From an alpha proteobacterium HIMB59 (GTDB lineage: Bacteria > Pseudomonadota > Alphaproteobacteria > HIMB59), in contig CP003801.1 in assembly GCA_000299115.1 (NCBI GenBank), positions 124,001-188,000 of the forward strand: a DNA stretch of 64,000 nucleotides. Direction: 5' to 3'. Position numbers and translations under genes: made by a program. Shown one piece after another: positions 1 through 7,506 of this stretch. The notes beneath the pieces were generated by a model. It was not told the origin of the DNA, did no database searches, and saw only the letters and a program-made list of their open reading frames with translations. Numbering within the stretch: position 1 is the first letter of the stretch; every line of letters starts with the position of its first letter.

Positions 1-139
1 AAAATTATCATTTTTTGGTGCTACGAGATTTGATCCTCGCTCTGATCGATGGGTTCGAATTACCATGTATCAAGGGGCGCCGCTTATGAAAGAAATCAGT
101 CTTTCAGATGATACTTGGTCTTATAAAAAAATTGCCTGA
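1..139 (+). CDS. 3' end of an unidentified protein (partial at window edge)
   Basis: An open frame enters from the left edge (first full codon at base 2) and ends at the TGA at 137-139, giving about 45 residues that include GATRFDPRSDRW and MYQGAPLMKEISL. The stop shares a base with the start of the next gene (TGATG), so the two are almost certainly translationally coupled in one operon. The fragment is too short for me to assign a family. The coding call rests on the open frame, the tight coupling and protein-like composition. Confidence 0.6.
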   Translation, partial: KLSFFGATRFDPRSDRWVRITMYQGAPLMKEISLSDDTWSYKKIA

Positions 140-735
140 TGCATTCTCTTTATGAAATAGAGACTACTGTAAAACGGGTAACCAAACATCAAGGATTGAG
201 TTGGGGTATAGCGGAAGAAGCTGGTAAAATTGTACGAATTTTAGAACAATCAGAGCTACCAGGATTAGAGAGCTTTAATCGTTTAATCAACACTCCTTAT
301 AGCAAATGCACCAAAACAATAGACCTTCAAATCAATAATCAAAAACAACTATGCCCAATTCATTTTGGTTTATTTTTTTTAGATCAATCACATCATTTCA
401 AAAATCAAAATCAATTTCATATAGATAGTATTCAAGAACCCCTTTTAACTATTCCATTTTTAATTAAATCTGCTCAAAAAAATTTAATTACTTTTAATTT
501 TTCTTCGAATGAAATTAATTTTTCTATTACACCAGGCCAAGTTATCTCTTTTGATAAAAAAAATATTCCTCCTCAAGCAAACAACATAATTGTAGATGTT
601 TCAAATCAACGTCAAAAACAATACTCTGATGAAACTTGGAATTATCTTTATGAGCTTTCTTTGGAAACTTTTGTCGATGAAAGTGAAGAAAAAAAATTAT
701 CTGGCGCGGGCGCTGGTCTAACGGATAACGATTAA
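139..735 (+). CDS. DUF3726-family protein of unknown function
   Basis: This 198-residue protein has no signal peptide or membrane segment. Its N-terminus (SLYEIETTVKRVTKHQGLSW, followed by an alpha-helical GIAEEAGK stretch) and its C-terminal tail SGAGAGLTDND match what I recall of the DUF3726 family, found in proteobacteria and without a known function. The start overlaps the stop of the upstream gene by one base, so both are likely made from one transcript. The stop codon abuts the stop of the convergent TPR gene with no bases between them. The middle of the protein is rich in Asn, Phe and Ile, as expected in an AT-rich genome. I infer a role tied to the upstream gene but cannot name it. 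Confidence 0.7.
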   Translation: MHSLYEIETTVKRVTKHQGLSWGIAEEAGKIVRILEQSELPGLESFNRLINTPYSKCTKTIDLQINNQKQLCPIHFGLFFLDQSHHFKNQNQFHIDSIQEPLLTIPFLIKSAQKNLITFNFSSNEINFSITPGQVISFDKKNIPPQANNIIVDVSNQRQKQYSDETWNYLYELSLETFVDESEEKKLSGAGAGLTDND

Positions 736-1284
736 TTAAATCGACTTTTCTAAATTTTGAATTTTCTTAGTCACTGCCTCATCAAAAGGTAAAATCTTAT
801 GAAGCTCAGTGTAAACATTTTTAGCTTCACTTAATTTATTTTGTTTTTCTAAAACCAATCCTAAAACCTTTAATGCATCGAAATGACGAGGCTCCAGTGC
901 AAGTGTTCGATACAAATCAGCCTCAGCTTCTACAATTTCACCTTGGTAGTAATGGACAATGGCTCTTTTATAGTAAGCATCTAGAAAATCGTCTTGTTCA
1001 GCAATAATTTCTGTTAAGAAATCTTCTGCTCCTTGATATTGACGAAGATTAATAAAATAGCCAATTTTATTAATTTTATCTTGCAATTCAGCGCTTTTGG
1101 AAACCTCCCATATTCTCATAATTGCTCCCTTTATTTCCTGTTGGGACTCATAATCTAATGGTTCTTGTAGTTGCTCTAAAAGATAGTCAACTCTCTCTGC
1201 ATTAGTTTGAGTAAATGCAATCAGTGGGAACAAAGAAATGAACGATAATAGGGATGAAAAGAAATAGAGTTTGATTTGTTTCAA
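736..1284 (-). CDS. periplasmic tetratricopeptide-repeat protein
   Basis: The 182-residue product begins with a basic residue pair and a hydrophobic stretch (MKQIKLYFFSSLLSFISLFP) ending near FTQTNA, which reads as a Sec signal peptide. Residues of about 75-170 form TPR helices, with typical A/Y/G and A/L/P spacing in YYKRAIVHYYQGEIVEAEAD and ALEPRHFDALKVLGLVLE. TPR domains hold protein partners, so this is likely an exported scaffold or assembly factor. It is a lone minus-strand gene, convergent with the DUF3726 gene and divergent from dmdA across 29 bases. No specific partner can be read from the sequence. Confidence 0.75.
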   Translation of the reverse strand: MKQIKLYFFSSLLSFISLFPLIAFTQTNAERVDYLLEQLQEPLDYESQQEIKGAIMRIWEVSKSAELQDKINKIGYFINLRQYQGAEDFLTEIIAEQDDFLDAYYKRAIVHYYQGEIVEAEADLYRTLALEPRHFDALKVLGLVLEKQNKLSEAKNVYTELHKILPFDEAVTKKIQNLEKSI

Positions 1285-1313
1285 GAATACATATTAACTA
1301 ATTTTCTATTTAT

Positions 1314-2420
1314 ATGAACCCTATTATTGCTAAAAGTGCCAGAGTAAGATCAACGCCTTTTACTCAACGAATTGAAGAATATGGTGTACAGGCTTATACA
1401 GTCTACAATCATATGTTATTGCCAGCTTCTTTTCATGGTGTTGTTGATGATTGCAATCATTTAAAAAATCATGTTCAGATTTGGGATGTCTCAGTTGAGA
1501 GACAAGTTCAAATTGAGGGGCCAGATGCAGATTATCTAACACAGCTAATTACTTGTCGAGATTTATCTCAAGCCAAAGATCATATTTGTTATTACGCCCC
1601 TGTAGTTGATGATCAGGGAAAAATTTTAAATGACCCTTTAGTGATGAAGGTGAAACCTAATACATGGTGGGTTTCCATCGCAGATACAGATGTTCTTCTC
1701 TACGCTAAAGGAATAGCAATAGGAAAAAACTTAGATGTCAATATTACTGAACCCAACGTTAATCCTCTTGCTGTTCAAGGGCCTAAATCTTTTGAACTCA
1801 TGAAACGAGTATTTGGAGAGGAAATTTTAAATTTAAAATTTTTTAATTTTAAAAGATATGCATTTAATAATCATGAATTTTTAATTGCACGATCTGGTTG
1901 GTCTAAACAAGGTGGGTTTGAAATCTATGTCGATCACGATGATATAGGTGTTCAATTATATGATCAACTTTTAAGGGAAGGTAAAGACTTAGGGGCTCGA
2001 CCAGGCTGTCCTAACTTAATTGAGCGCATTGAGTCTGGATTATTGTCTTACGGTAATGATATGGATATGAACGACACTCCTCTGGAGTGTGGACTTGATG
2101 CTTTTGTCAGCTTTAATCCTGATATTGAATATTTAGGCAAAGAAGTCCTTAAAAAGCAGCAACAGCAAGGTGTTTCCCGATCACTTGTGGGCATAATGAT
2201 GGATTTAGAAGAAATTTCTGTCACTCAACACTTACCTATATTGAATGGAGAAAATCAAATAGGCACTTTGAGATCTGCTTGTTATAGCCCAGACTTTGGT
2301 AAATGCTTAGGTATCGCTATGATTGACAAAACTCATCAAACTCTTGATCAAGATCTAAAACTACAAATAAATGGCATTGAAATCAGTGCTAAAATGACAA
2401 ACCTACCTTTCACAAAATAG
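1314..2420 (+). CDS. dmdA: dimethylsulfoniopropionate demethylase-like GcvT-family enzyme
   Basis: This 368-residue protein belongs to the aminomethyltransferase (GcvT) fold and resembles DmdA more closely than glycine-cleavage T protein. DmdA moves a methyl group from DMSP to tetrahydrofolate, giving methylmercaptopropionate. Supporting features are length (DmdA is about 369 residues), the N-terminal RSTPFTQR..GVQAYTVYNH, HVQIWDVSVERQVQI, LAVQGPKS, and ARSGWSKQGGFEIYVD near residue 200. Where GcvT has its folate-binding Asp in an I-D-D-L context, this protein has ILNDPLV, as in DmdA-type proteins. No glycine-cleavage gcvH or gcvP gene is nearby. An MFS gene follows after 38 bases. A DmdA paralogue with another methylated substrate cannot be excluded. 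Confidence 0.72.
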   Translation: MNPIIAKSARVRSTPFTQRIEEYGVQAYTVYNHMLLPASFHGVVDDCNHLKNHVQIWDVSVERQVQIEGPDADYLTQLITCRDLSQAKDHICYYAPVVDDQGKILNDPLVMKVKPNTWWVSIADTDVLLYAKGIAIGKNLDVNITEPNVNPLAVQGPKSFELMKRVFGEEILNLKFFNFKRYAFNNHEFLIARSGWSKQGGFEIYVDHDDIGVQLYDQLLREGKDLGARPGCPNLIERIESGLLSYGNDMDMNDTPLECGLDAFVSFNPDIEYLGKEVLKKQQQQGVSRSLVGIMMDLEEISVTQHLPILNGENQIGTLRSACYSPDFGKCLGIAMIDKTHQTLDQDLKLQINGIEISAKMTNLPFTK

Positions 2421-2458
2421 GTATTGCAATCCCATTTTAAAGGTTTAACTAAGCCGTA

Positions 2459-3730
2459 ATGTTTGGAACGATTATCAATTCTTGGGCCTTATTTAGTGGC
2501 TTTGGTATGATCATGCTCGCTCATGCTCTTCAAGGCACGCTTCTAAATATCAACGCAGTTGTTTTTAACTTTTCTGATTTTGAAATCGGATATGCATTTA
2601 CAGGATATTTTATTGGTTACCTATTTAGCTCCATTAAATGTCCAAGTCTGATTAAAAACGTTGGACATATAAGAGTCTTTGCTGCTTTCGCCTCATTAGG
2701 GTCAATCGCAATTCTGTTACATTGGGTAATTGTTCATCCCATTGCGTGGTTGTTATTTAGAATGATCACTGGATTTTCTTTCGCTGCTATTTATATTGTA
2801 TGTGAGAGTTGGTTAAATGATCGTGCTGACAATCAATCCAGAGGTCAGCTGATTGGTTTTTATATGATCGTACTCTATTTTTCTAATAGTGCTGGGGTGA
2901 TGTTAGTTAATCTAAGAACTACCACTGAAGCACATCTCTATATTCTTACATCTTTATTAATTTCAGTAGCACTTGTTCCGATACTACTGACAAAAAAGCC
3001 AGCACCAGAATTCACTGCTCCCAAATTTCTATCACTAAAAGATCTATACGCTAAATCACCTATGGCGTTCGTAGGTTCTTTTGCTATTGGTATGGTCTAT
3101 TCTGCTTTATTTGGATTAATGGCTGTTTTTGGAGCAAAGATAGGGCTTAGTGTATTTCAAATTTCTATTTTGGTATTTGTGAATACTATTGTTGGTGCTG
3201 TTTTCCAATACCCTGTAGGAAAAATTTCAGATAAATATGATCGACGTACAATTTTATTTGTTTTAAATCTCATAGCCATCGCATCTTTGATTTTTGCATT
3301 CTTATTAGGCTCAATTTCTTTTTATATTTTAATCATATTTATTGGTATTCATTCTGCTGTTTCGCTTCCTTATTATGCCGTTGTTATTTCACACATGAAT
3401 GACTTTTTAGAAAAAGAAGAAATAGTTTCAGCCAGTTCGACTTTAACCTTAGTGAATGCTCTTGGAATGGTGGCCGGGCCTTTATTAGCATCAGGCTTTA
3501 TGGCCTATTTTGGGGCCTATGGTTATTTTATTTATATGATTGTTATTTATTCTTTAGTTGCCCCTTATAACTTTGCACGTATTCGAGTTGGTCGAACCAG
3601 TGACATTTATGAAGATAATACCCCTTCTATGATTGTTCCAAGAACAGCTTCTCCTGTTGGAATGCAGTTGGCAACAGATCAAATTATTAATAAAATTGAA
3701 GAGGAAGAAGATAACTCCAATGAACGTTGA
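2459..3730 (+). CDS. major facilitator superfamily transporter
   Basis: The 423-residue product is strongly hydrophobic with about 12 predicted membrane segments, split by a cytoplasmic loop near residues 178-200 (KKPAPEFTAPKFLSLKDLY). A motif-A-like GKISDKYDRRTILF follows the eighth segment, as in the MFS_1/YcaD-like group. The last 50 residues are hydrophilic and acidic and probably cytosolic. The end overlaps the RidA start by 11 bases, so transport and deamination are likely coexpressed. The substrate is unknown. The neighbours (DMSP demethylase-like protein, betaine-type dioxygenase) suggest a small methylated or amine compound, which is inference only. Confidence 0.88.
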   Translation: MFGTIINSWALFSGFGMIMLAHALQGTLLNINAVVFNFSDFEIGYAFTGYFIGYLFSSIKCPSLIKNVGHIRVFAAFASLGSIAILLHWVIVHPIAWLLFRMITGFSFAAIYIVCESWLNDRADNQSRGQLIGFYMIVLYFSNSAGVMLVNLRTTTEAHLYILTSLLISVALVPILLTKKPAPEFTAPKFLSLKDLYAKSPMAFVGSFAIGMVYSALFGLMAVFGAKIGLSVFQISILVFVNTIVGAVFQYPVGKISDKYDRRTILFVLNLIAIASLIFAFLLGSISFYILIIFIGIHSAVSLPYYAVVISHMNDFLEKEEIVSASSTLTLVNALGMVAGPLLASGFMAYFGAYGYFIYMIVIYSLVAPYNFARIRVGRTSDIYEDNTPSMIVPRTASPVGMQLATDQIINKIEEEEDNSNER

Positions 3731-4181
3731 ACAAAAATTAGAAAAATTAGGACTACAGTTACCCAATCCAGCAAAACCTGCGGGAAGTTATAAACCTTGT
3801 GTGATTGTAGATAACATGGCTTACATTTCAGGCCAAGGCCCGCTTTTAGAGGATGGAACCTTTGCTCAAGGCGTTGTGGGAAAAGATTTAACTCTTGAAA
3901 TAGCTCAAGAGCATGCCCAAAGATGCGGTCTTGCAATTTTAGCTGCTCTAAAGAATGAAATTGGAGATTTAAATAAAGTCACCCAGCTTGTTAAATTAAC
4001 GGGCTTTGTGAATTGCACCAATGATTTTACTAAGCAACCATTAGTCATTAATGGATGTTCTGATTTGATGAAGAATGTTTTTGGCGAAAAAGGTGTTCAT
4101 GCTCGAGCGGCAGTGGGAGTAAACTCTCTACCTCTTGGTTTTTCTGTGGAAATAGAAGCTATTTTTCAAATTCAATTATAA
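3720..4181 (+). CDS. RidA/YjgF/UK114-family protein
   Basis: RidA proteins hydrolyse reactive enamine/imine intermediates to keto acids and ammonia. The start chosen is the ATG at 3720, which gives 153 residues, the size of the YjgF-like subgroup with an N-terminal EQKLEKLGLQLPNPAKP. An upstream in-frame ATG at 3633 would only add translated MFS sequence. The conserved Arg is seen in HARAAVGVNSLP and the terminal acidic residue in VEIEAIF. The gene overlaps the MFS gene by 11 bases and lies 68 bases upstream of the dioxygenase gene. Imine or enamine clean-up would fit a neighbouring demethylating or dehydrating pathway. Confidence 0.88.
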   Translation: MNVEQKLEKLGLQLPNPAKPAGSYKPCVIVDNMAYISGQGPLLEDGTFAQGVVGKDLTLEIAQEHAQRCGLAILAALKNEIGDLNKVTQLVKLTGFVNCTNDFTKQPLVINGCSDLMKNVFGEKGVHARAAVGVNSLPLGFSVEIEAIFQIQL

Positions 4182-4189
4182 TTTCTCGA

Positions 4190-4218
4190 TTGACAACCAA
4201 AATATTTTAGCAAAATAT
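4190..4218 (+). promoter_or_regulatory. candidate promoter and operator before the dioxygenase gene
   Basis: A perfect -35 hexamer TTGACA lies at 4190-4195. Seventeen bases later AAATAT (4213-4218) is a weak -10. An inverted repeat, ATATTTT-AGC-AAAATAT (4202-4218), fills the spacer and overlaps the -10, a typical place for a repressor site. The AT-rich background makes the repeat less surprising than it looks. Confidence 0.4.
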
Positions 4219-4249
4219 CTTTGCAGGAATAATATTTGAGGGTGGTGCC

Positions 4250-5356
4250 ATGGAGGTTCAATTTCAAAACAACTCACTCAGTGTGAGTCATCAAAGTAAA
4301 ATCTATCAACTACATCCGGTCTGGTTAAGAGAACGTTTGCCCGGAGATGAGTATTTTGACATAGATACCCATCAACGTTTATATGAGCCCTCTTCAATAG
4401 ATTTAGATCTACAAATTTCATCAGCTACTCTTTCTGATCATTTACTTAATATTGAATTCAATGACGGTGTGAAAGGTTCATATAATATGAATGATCTTCT
4501 TTTTGAAATGGATGATGAAAAAAATAAAAGAGGCCCCTTACCAAAAAGAGTTTTATGGAATTCATCCTTAAGTCAATTTCCAGAGGCCCAGTTTGAAGAA
4601 GGAATGGCAGAAAAAAAATCAATGTACGATCTCTTGATTGATTTTTATAAATATGGATTTGTCATTATTAAAAATGTGCCCACTAAAGACAAATATCTTC
4701 TCAAGTTTGTAAACTCCATTGGTCCAGTAAAAAATACAAATTTTGGAGAATACTTTGATGTGATGTCGAAGCCGAACCCTAATGATTTAGCCTATAAACC
4801 AATTGCTCTACCCCCTCATACGGATAATCCTTATCGAAAACCAACAGCACCTGGTATTCAATTTTTACATTGCCTTCAAAATGAAGTCAGTGGAGGTTTT
4901 TCAACGCTTGTTGATGGTTTTGCGGTTGCTGAACATATCAAAACACATGATCCTGAGGCCTTCCAATCACTGACGACCACCAATCTTCGATACCAATTTC
5001 AAGACAAAGATATTGTTTTAGAAAACTGGGGAGAGTTAATTGAATTAGATGATGATGGAGATTACAAACAAGTCCGCTACAGTACTCGAGTTGACTATGT
5101 TCCTCCATTAGATACTGAAAAACTTAATACTTTTTACCGTTCTCGAAAGTTATTAAGTGTGCTTTATTCTGCATCAGATTTTGAACTCAAATTTAAATTG
5201 CAACCAGGGGATATAATGATGTTTGATAATCACCGCCTTCTCCATGGTCGAACTGCTTATGACTCCAATGAGGGGATGCGTCACCTTCAAGGATGTTATT
5301 TAGAGTTTGATGCCACTGATGGGAAGCTTCGCCACTTAGCTCGAAAGTTTCAGTAA
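4250..5356 (+). CDS. gamma-butyrobetaine-hydroxylase-like 2-oxoglutarate/Fe(II) dioxygenase
   Basis: This 368-residue protein has two parts. Residues of about 1-100 form a DUF971/GBBH-like N-terminal domain (LHPVWLRERLPGDEYFD), here without the cysteines that bind zinc in gamma-butyrobetaine dioxygenase. Residues of about 120-365 form a TauD-type catalytic domain. The iron ligands are visible as H190 and D192 in PPHTDNPYRKP and H332 in RLLHGRTAYD; an Arg for 2-oxoglutarate follows (R344). Relatives hydroxylate trimethylammonium compounds such as gamma-butyrobetaine, trimethyllysine or trimethylaminoethylphosphonate. The substrate here is unknown. An enolase-superfamily gene follows after 7 bases, implying one operon. 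Confidence 0.85.
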   Translation: MEVQFQNNSLSVSHQSKIYQLHPVWLRERLPGDEYFDIDTHQRLYEPSSIDLDLQISSATLSDHLLNIEFNDGVKGSYNMNDLLFEMDDEKNKRGPLPKRVLWNSSLSQFPEAQFEEGMAEKKSMYDLLIDFYKYGFVIIKNVPTKDKYLLKFVNSIGPVKNTNFGEYFDVMSKPNPNDLAYKPIALPPHTDNPYRKPTAPGIQFLHCLQNEVSGGFSTLVDGFAVAEHIKTHDPEAFQSLTTTNLRYQFQDKDIVLENWGELIELDDDGDYKQVRYSTRVDYVPPLDTEKLNTFYRSRKLLSVLYSASDFELKFKLQPGDIMMFDNHRLLHGRTAYDSNEGMRHLQGCYLEFDATDGKLRHLARKFQ

Positions 5357-5363
5357 ATTCCCC

Positions 5364-6512
5364 ATGGCCGAGTTAAATATCATCTCGGCAGAAGTGTTTG
5401 CGTGTAAATCAAATGCTCCTCAAATTATTTGGGCAAAAGATATGTCTCCAATGTTTGAGGCTAATATCATCGTCAAGTTAACCACTGAGTCTGGCATTGA
5501 ATGTGTGGGAGGAGTTCTTATACCGACTGAACATCATTATGATCACTCTGTTGTCGAGGCCTGTCGAAATTTATTTCCTGAAATTCTGGGAAAAAATCTA
5601 GAACAACGATCTAAGCTTACTGAATTTATGTTAACTCGGTGTGTTCCTCTCAATCCACTTGCTGTTTCTTCTATTGATATTGCCATGTGGGATGGATATG
5701 CCAAGTCAATCGACAAACCTCTTTGTGATGTTCTGGGAAGAAAAAGAGATAGTATTGCTTCTTATGCTTCTACTCCCCTTTTTCATAGTATCGATGAATA
5801 TATAAACTTTGTTAAAAATTTAGAGGCTCAACATTTCCATACCGTCAAATTTCATACATGGTGTGATGTTGAATTTGATCTTCAAATGGTCGCAAAAGTC
5901 TGTCCGCTATTTCCCAATATGAAATTTATGATTGATTGTGAGCAGCGGTATAATCGTAAGGATGCGCTCCTGTTAGGTCAAAAATTAGATGAATTAAATT
6001 TCATTTGGTTTGAAGCACCGTTTAATGATTTTGATTGGGAAAGCTATCAATGGCTTCGACCACAAATCAACACACCTGTCATTGGTGCAGGAAATTCCAT
6101 ACTTAACCCCTTCCAAATTGAGCAGTCTCTCAAATTAGATGTTTTTCATCATGCTCGAGTTGATACGACCTATGTAGGCGGTATTACAAAAGTCTTGGAA
6201 GTGATGAAAATAGCAAAGAATTTCAATAAAAATACTGAGCTTCAATCTTGGTCCTACCCCTTAGGCCAAGCAGCAAATTTACATATTATGTTAAGCCACG
6301 ATAATTGTGATTATTTTGAACAAGTTGTCCCTTTTGAAGACCACGAGCATGGAGCCAAAACTTTTATTCGAACTAATGGTAAGGGTGAAGTGACCGTGAA
6401 CCCTGATCCTGGTCTGGGAATAGAAATAGACTGGGATGTGGTTCATCGGGATTGGTATTCCCATCTAAAACTTGGCCCAAACGGGCTTGAATCAGAAATC
6501 CGATCAATCTAG
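5364..6512 (+). CDS. enolase-superfamily (mandelate racemase/muconate lactonizing type) enzyme
   Basis: The 382-residue product has the capping domain (about 1-125) and barrel typical of the superfamily, whose members abstract a proton next to a carboxylate with Mg2+. Metal ligands appear as D191 (FMIDCEQRY), E217 (WFEAPF) and N244 (GAGNS); an Asn third ligand is known in glucarate dehydratase. The base on strand two is K162-F-H164. D267 sits where the Asp of a His-Asp dyad would lie, but the His expected near residue 296 is not obvious (QSWSYPL), so chemistry may depend on one face only. The gene follows the dioxygenase by 7 bases. Dehydratase, racemase and epimerase are all possible. Confidence 0.82.
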   Translation: MAELNIISAEVFACKSNAPQIIWAKDMSPMFEANIIVKLTTESGIECVGGVLIPTEHHYDHSVVEACRNLFPEILGKNLEQRSKLTEFMLTRCVPLNPLAVSSIDIAMWDGYAKSIDKPLCDVLGRKRDSIASYASTPLFHSIDEYINFVKNLEAQHFHTVKFHTWCDVEFDLQMVAKVCPLFPNMKFMIDCEQRYNRKDALLLGQKLDELNFIWFEAPFNDFDWESYQWLRPQINTPVIGAGNSILNPFQIEQSLKLDVFHHARVDTTYVGGITKVLEVMKIAKNFNKNTELQSWSYPLGQAANLHIMLSHDNCDYFEQVVPFEDHEHGAKTFIRTNGKGEVTVNPDPGLGIEIDWDVVHRDWYSHLKLGPNGLESEIRSI

Positions 6513-6538
6513 TTTCCTATCTTCAAGTATAAAAGGTC

Positions 6539-7063
6539 ATGAAGTGGCTGATACAAATTATAAGCATCATCACAATTATGACAGGAACAAGTATGGCACA
6601 AAACATCTATAATTTTTCTATTAACGATATTGATGGCAATGTAATCAATTTTAATGAATTTCAAGGAAAACCTATTTTATTAGTGAACACCGCAAGTCGT
6701 TGTGGTTTCACCAAACAGTATGCCAATCTCTCTAATCTTCATCGAGAGTACTTAGATAAAAATCTCATTATCATAAGCACACCCTCCAACTCCTTTAAGC
6801 AAGAATTAAGTGAGGAGGAAGACGTCAAAGAATTTTGCCTAGTAAATTATCAAACAAAATTTATTTTAACGGAGATCATTGAAGTTAAAGGAGATAATGC
6901 TCATCCGCTGTATCAATGGATAGCAAATGATTATGGGAAAACACCCAAGTGGAATTTTTATAAATACTTATTTGATGGTCAGGGCAATCTTGTCGAAAGC
7001 TGGTCGTCGATGACAAAGCCTGATAGCAAAAAAATCACAGATCAAATTGATCGATTAATTTAA
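6539..7063 (+). CDS. glutathione-peroxidase-family thiol peroxidase, exported
   Basis: The 174-residue protein starts with a signal peptide (MKWLIQIISIITIMTGTSMA, cut before QN) and then a thioredoxin-fold peroxidase domain. The peroxidatic Cys is C55 in TASRCGFTKQY, and the conserved Trp is in WNFYKYLF. The Gln of the usual P-x-N-Q-F catalytic motif is Ser here (PSNSFKQE), and the region after it is shorter than in classic GPx, so the active site is slightly divergent. Non-seleno bacterial members usually take electrons from thioredoxin-like donors. The gene ends with a 4-base overlap with the convergent HxlR gene. Confidence 0.85.
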   Translation: MKWLIQIISIITIMTGTSMAQNIYNFSINDIDGNVINFNEFQGKPILLVNTASRCGFTKQYANLSNLHREYLDKNLIIISTPSNSFKQELSEEEDVKEFCLVNYQTKFILTEIIEVKGDNAHPLYQWIANDYGKTPKWNFYKYLFDGQGNLVESWSSMTKPDSKKITDQIDRLI

Positions 7064-7419
7064 TTCGTAATTTGAATTTGATCGCTATGATTTTTTTTAA
7101 TTAACTTTGTTATTTTAGAGTCGTGGTGGGTACTCCAACTATATAGTGACTGAAGAACTGGAATGGCTGACTTTCCAAAATCCGTTAAAGAGTATTCCAC
7201 ACTCGGTGGCATCACACTGAGAACTGTTCTTTTGACAAGGCCATCATTTTCCATTTCTTTGAGCTGTTTTGAGAGCATTTGTTGGGTAACCTTGGTTAAT
7301 CGACTTTTAAGTTTGCCAAATCGATGAGGTTTTTCATTTAAGTGATGAATGATGGGTATTTTCCACTTACCTCCTATTACTTGAAGAGCTTGTTCTACAG
7401 GGCATTTTTCAGTTTTCAT
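7060..7419 (-). CDS. HxlR-family winged-helix transcriptional regulator
   Basis: The 119-residue protein shows the HxlR core: KCPVEQALQVIGGKWKIPII, RFGKLKSRL and TQQMLSKQLKEMENDGLVKR. C6 is at the position of the redox- or electrophile-sensing Cys in family members such as YodB and HypR. It is divergent from an azoreductase/pirin operon across 87 bases containing a symmetrical TACTAGTA element. Such pairs usually form a local switch in which the regulator represses the reductase until quinones or other electrophiles modify Cys. The sensing role is inferred from family and arrangement. Confidence 0.9.
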   Translation of the reverse strand: MKTEKCPVEQALQVIGGKWKIPIIHHLNEKPHRFGKLKSRLTKVTQQMLSKQLKEMENDGLVKRTVLSVMPPSVEYSLTDFGKSAIPVLQSLYSWSTHHDSKITKLIKKNHSDQIQITN

Positions 7420-7435
7420 GCAGTATGATTTTATA

Positions 7436-7464
7436 TACTACTATGTTTTTATTGTCTACTAGTA
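7436..7464. promoter_or_regulatory. candidate HxlR operator between regulator and azoreductase
   Basis: TACTACTA (7436-7443) and the perfect palindrome TACTAGTA (7457-7464) lie 13 bases apart in the divergent region. TACT...AGTA half-sites resemble operators reported for YodB-type HxlR regulators. A good Shine-Dalgarno AAGGAGA (7494-7500) precedes the azoreductase start. Binding is not shown by the sequence alone. Confidence 0.45.
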
Positions 7465-7506
7465 ATTTTCATATCAAAGCTTACATAACACTCAAGGAGA
7501 AAAACA

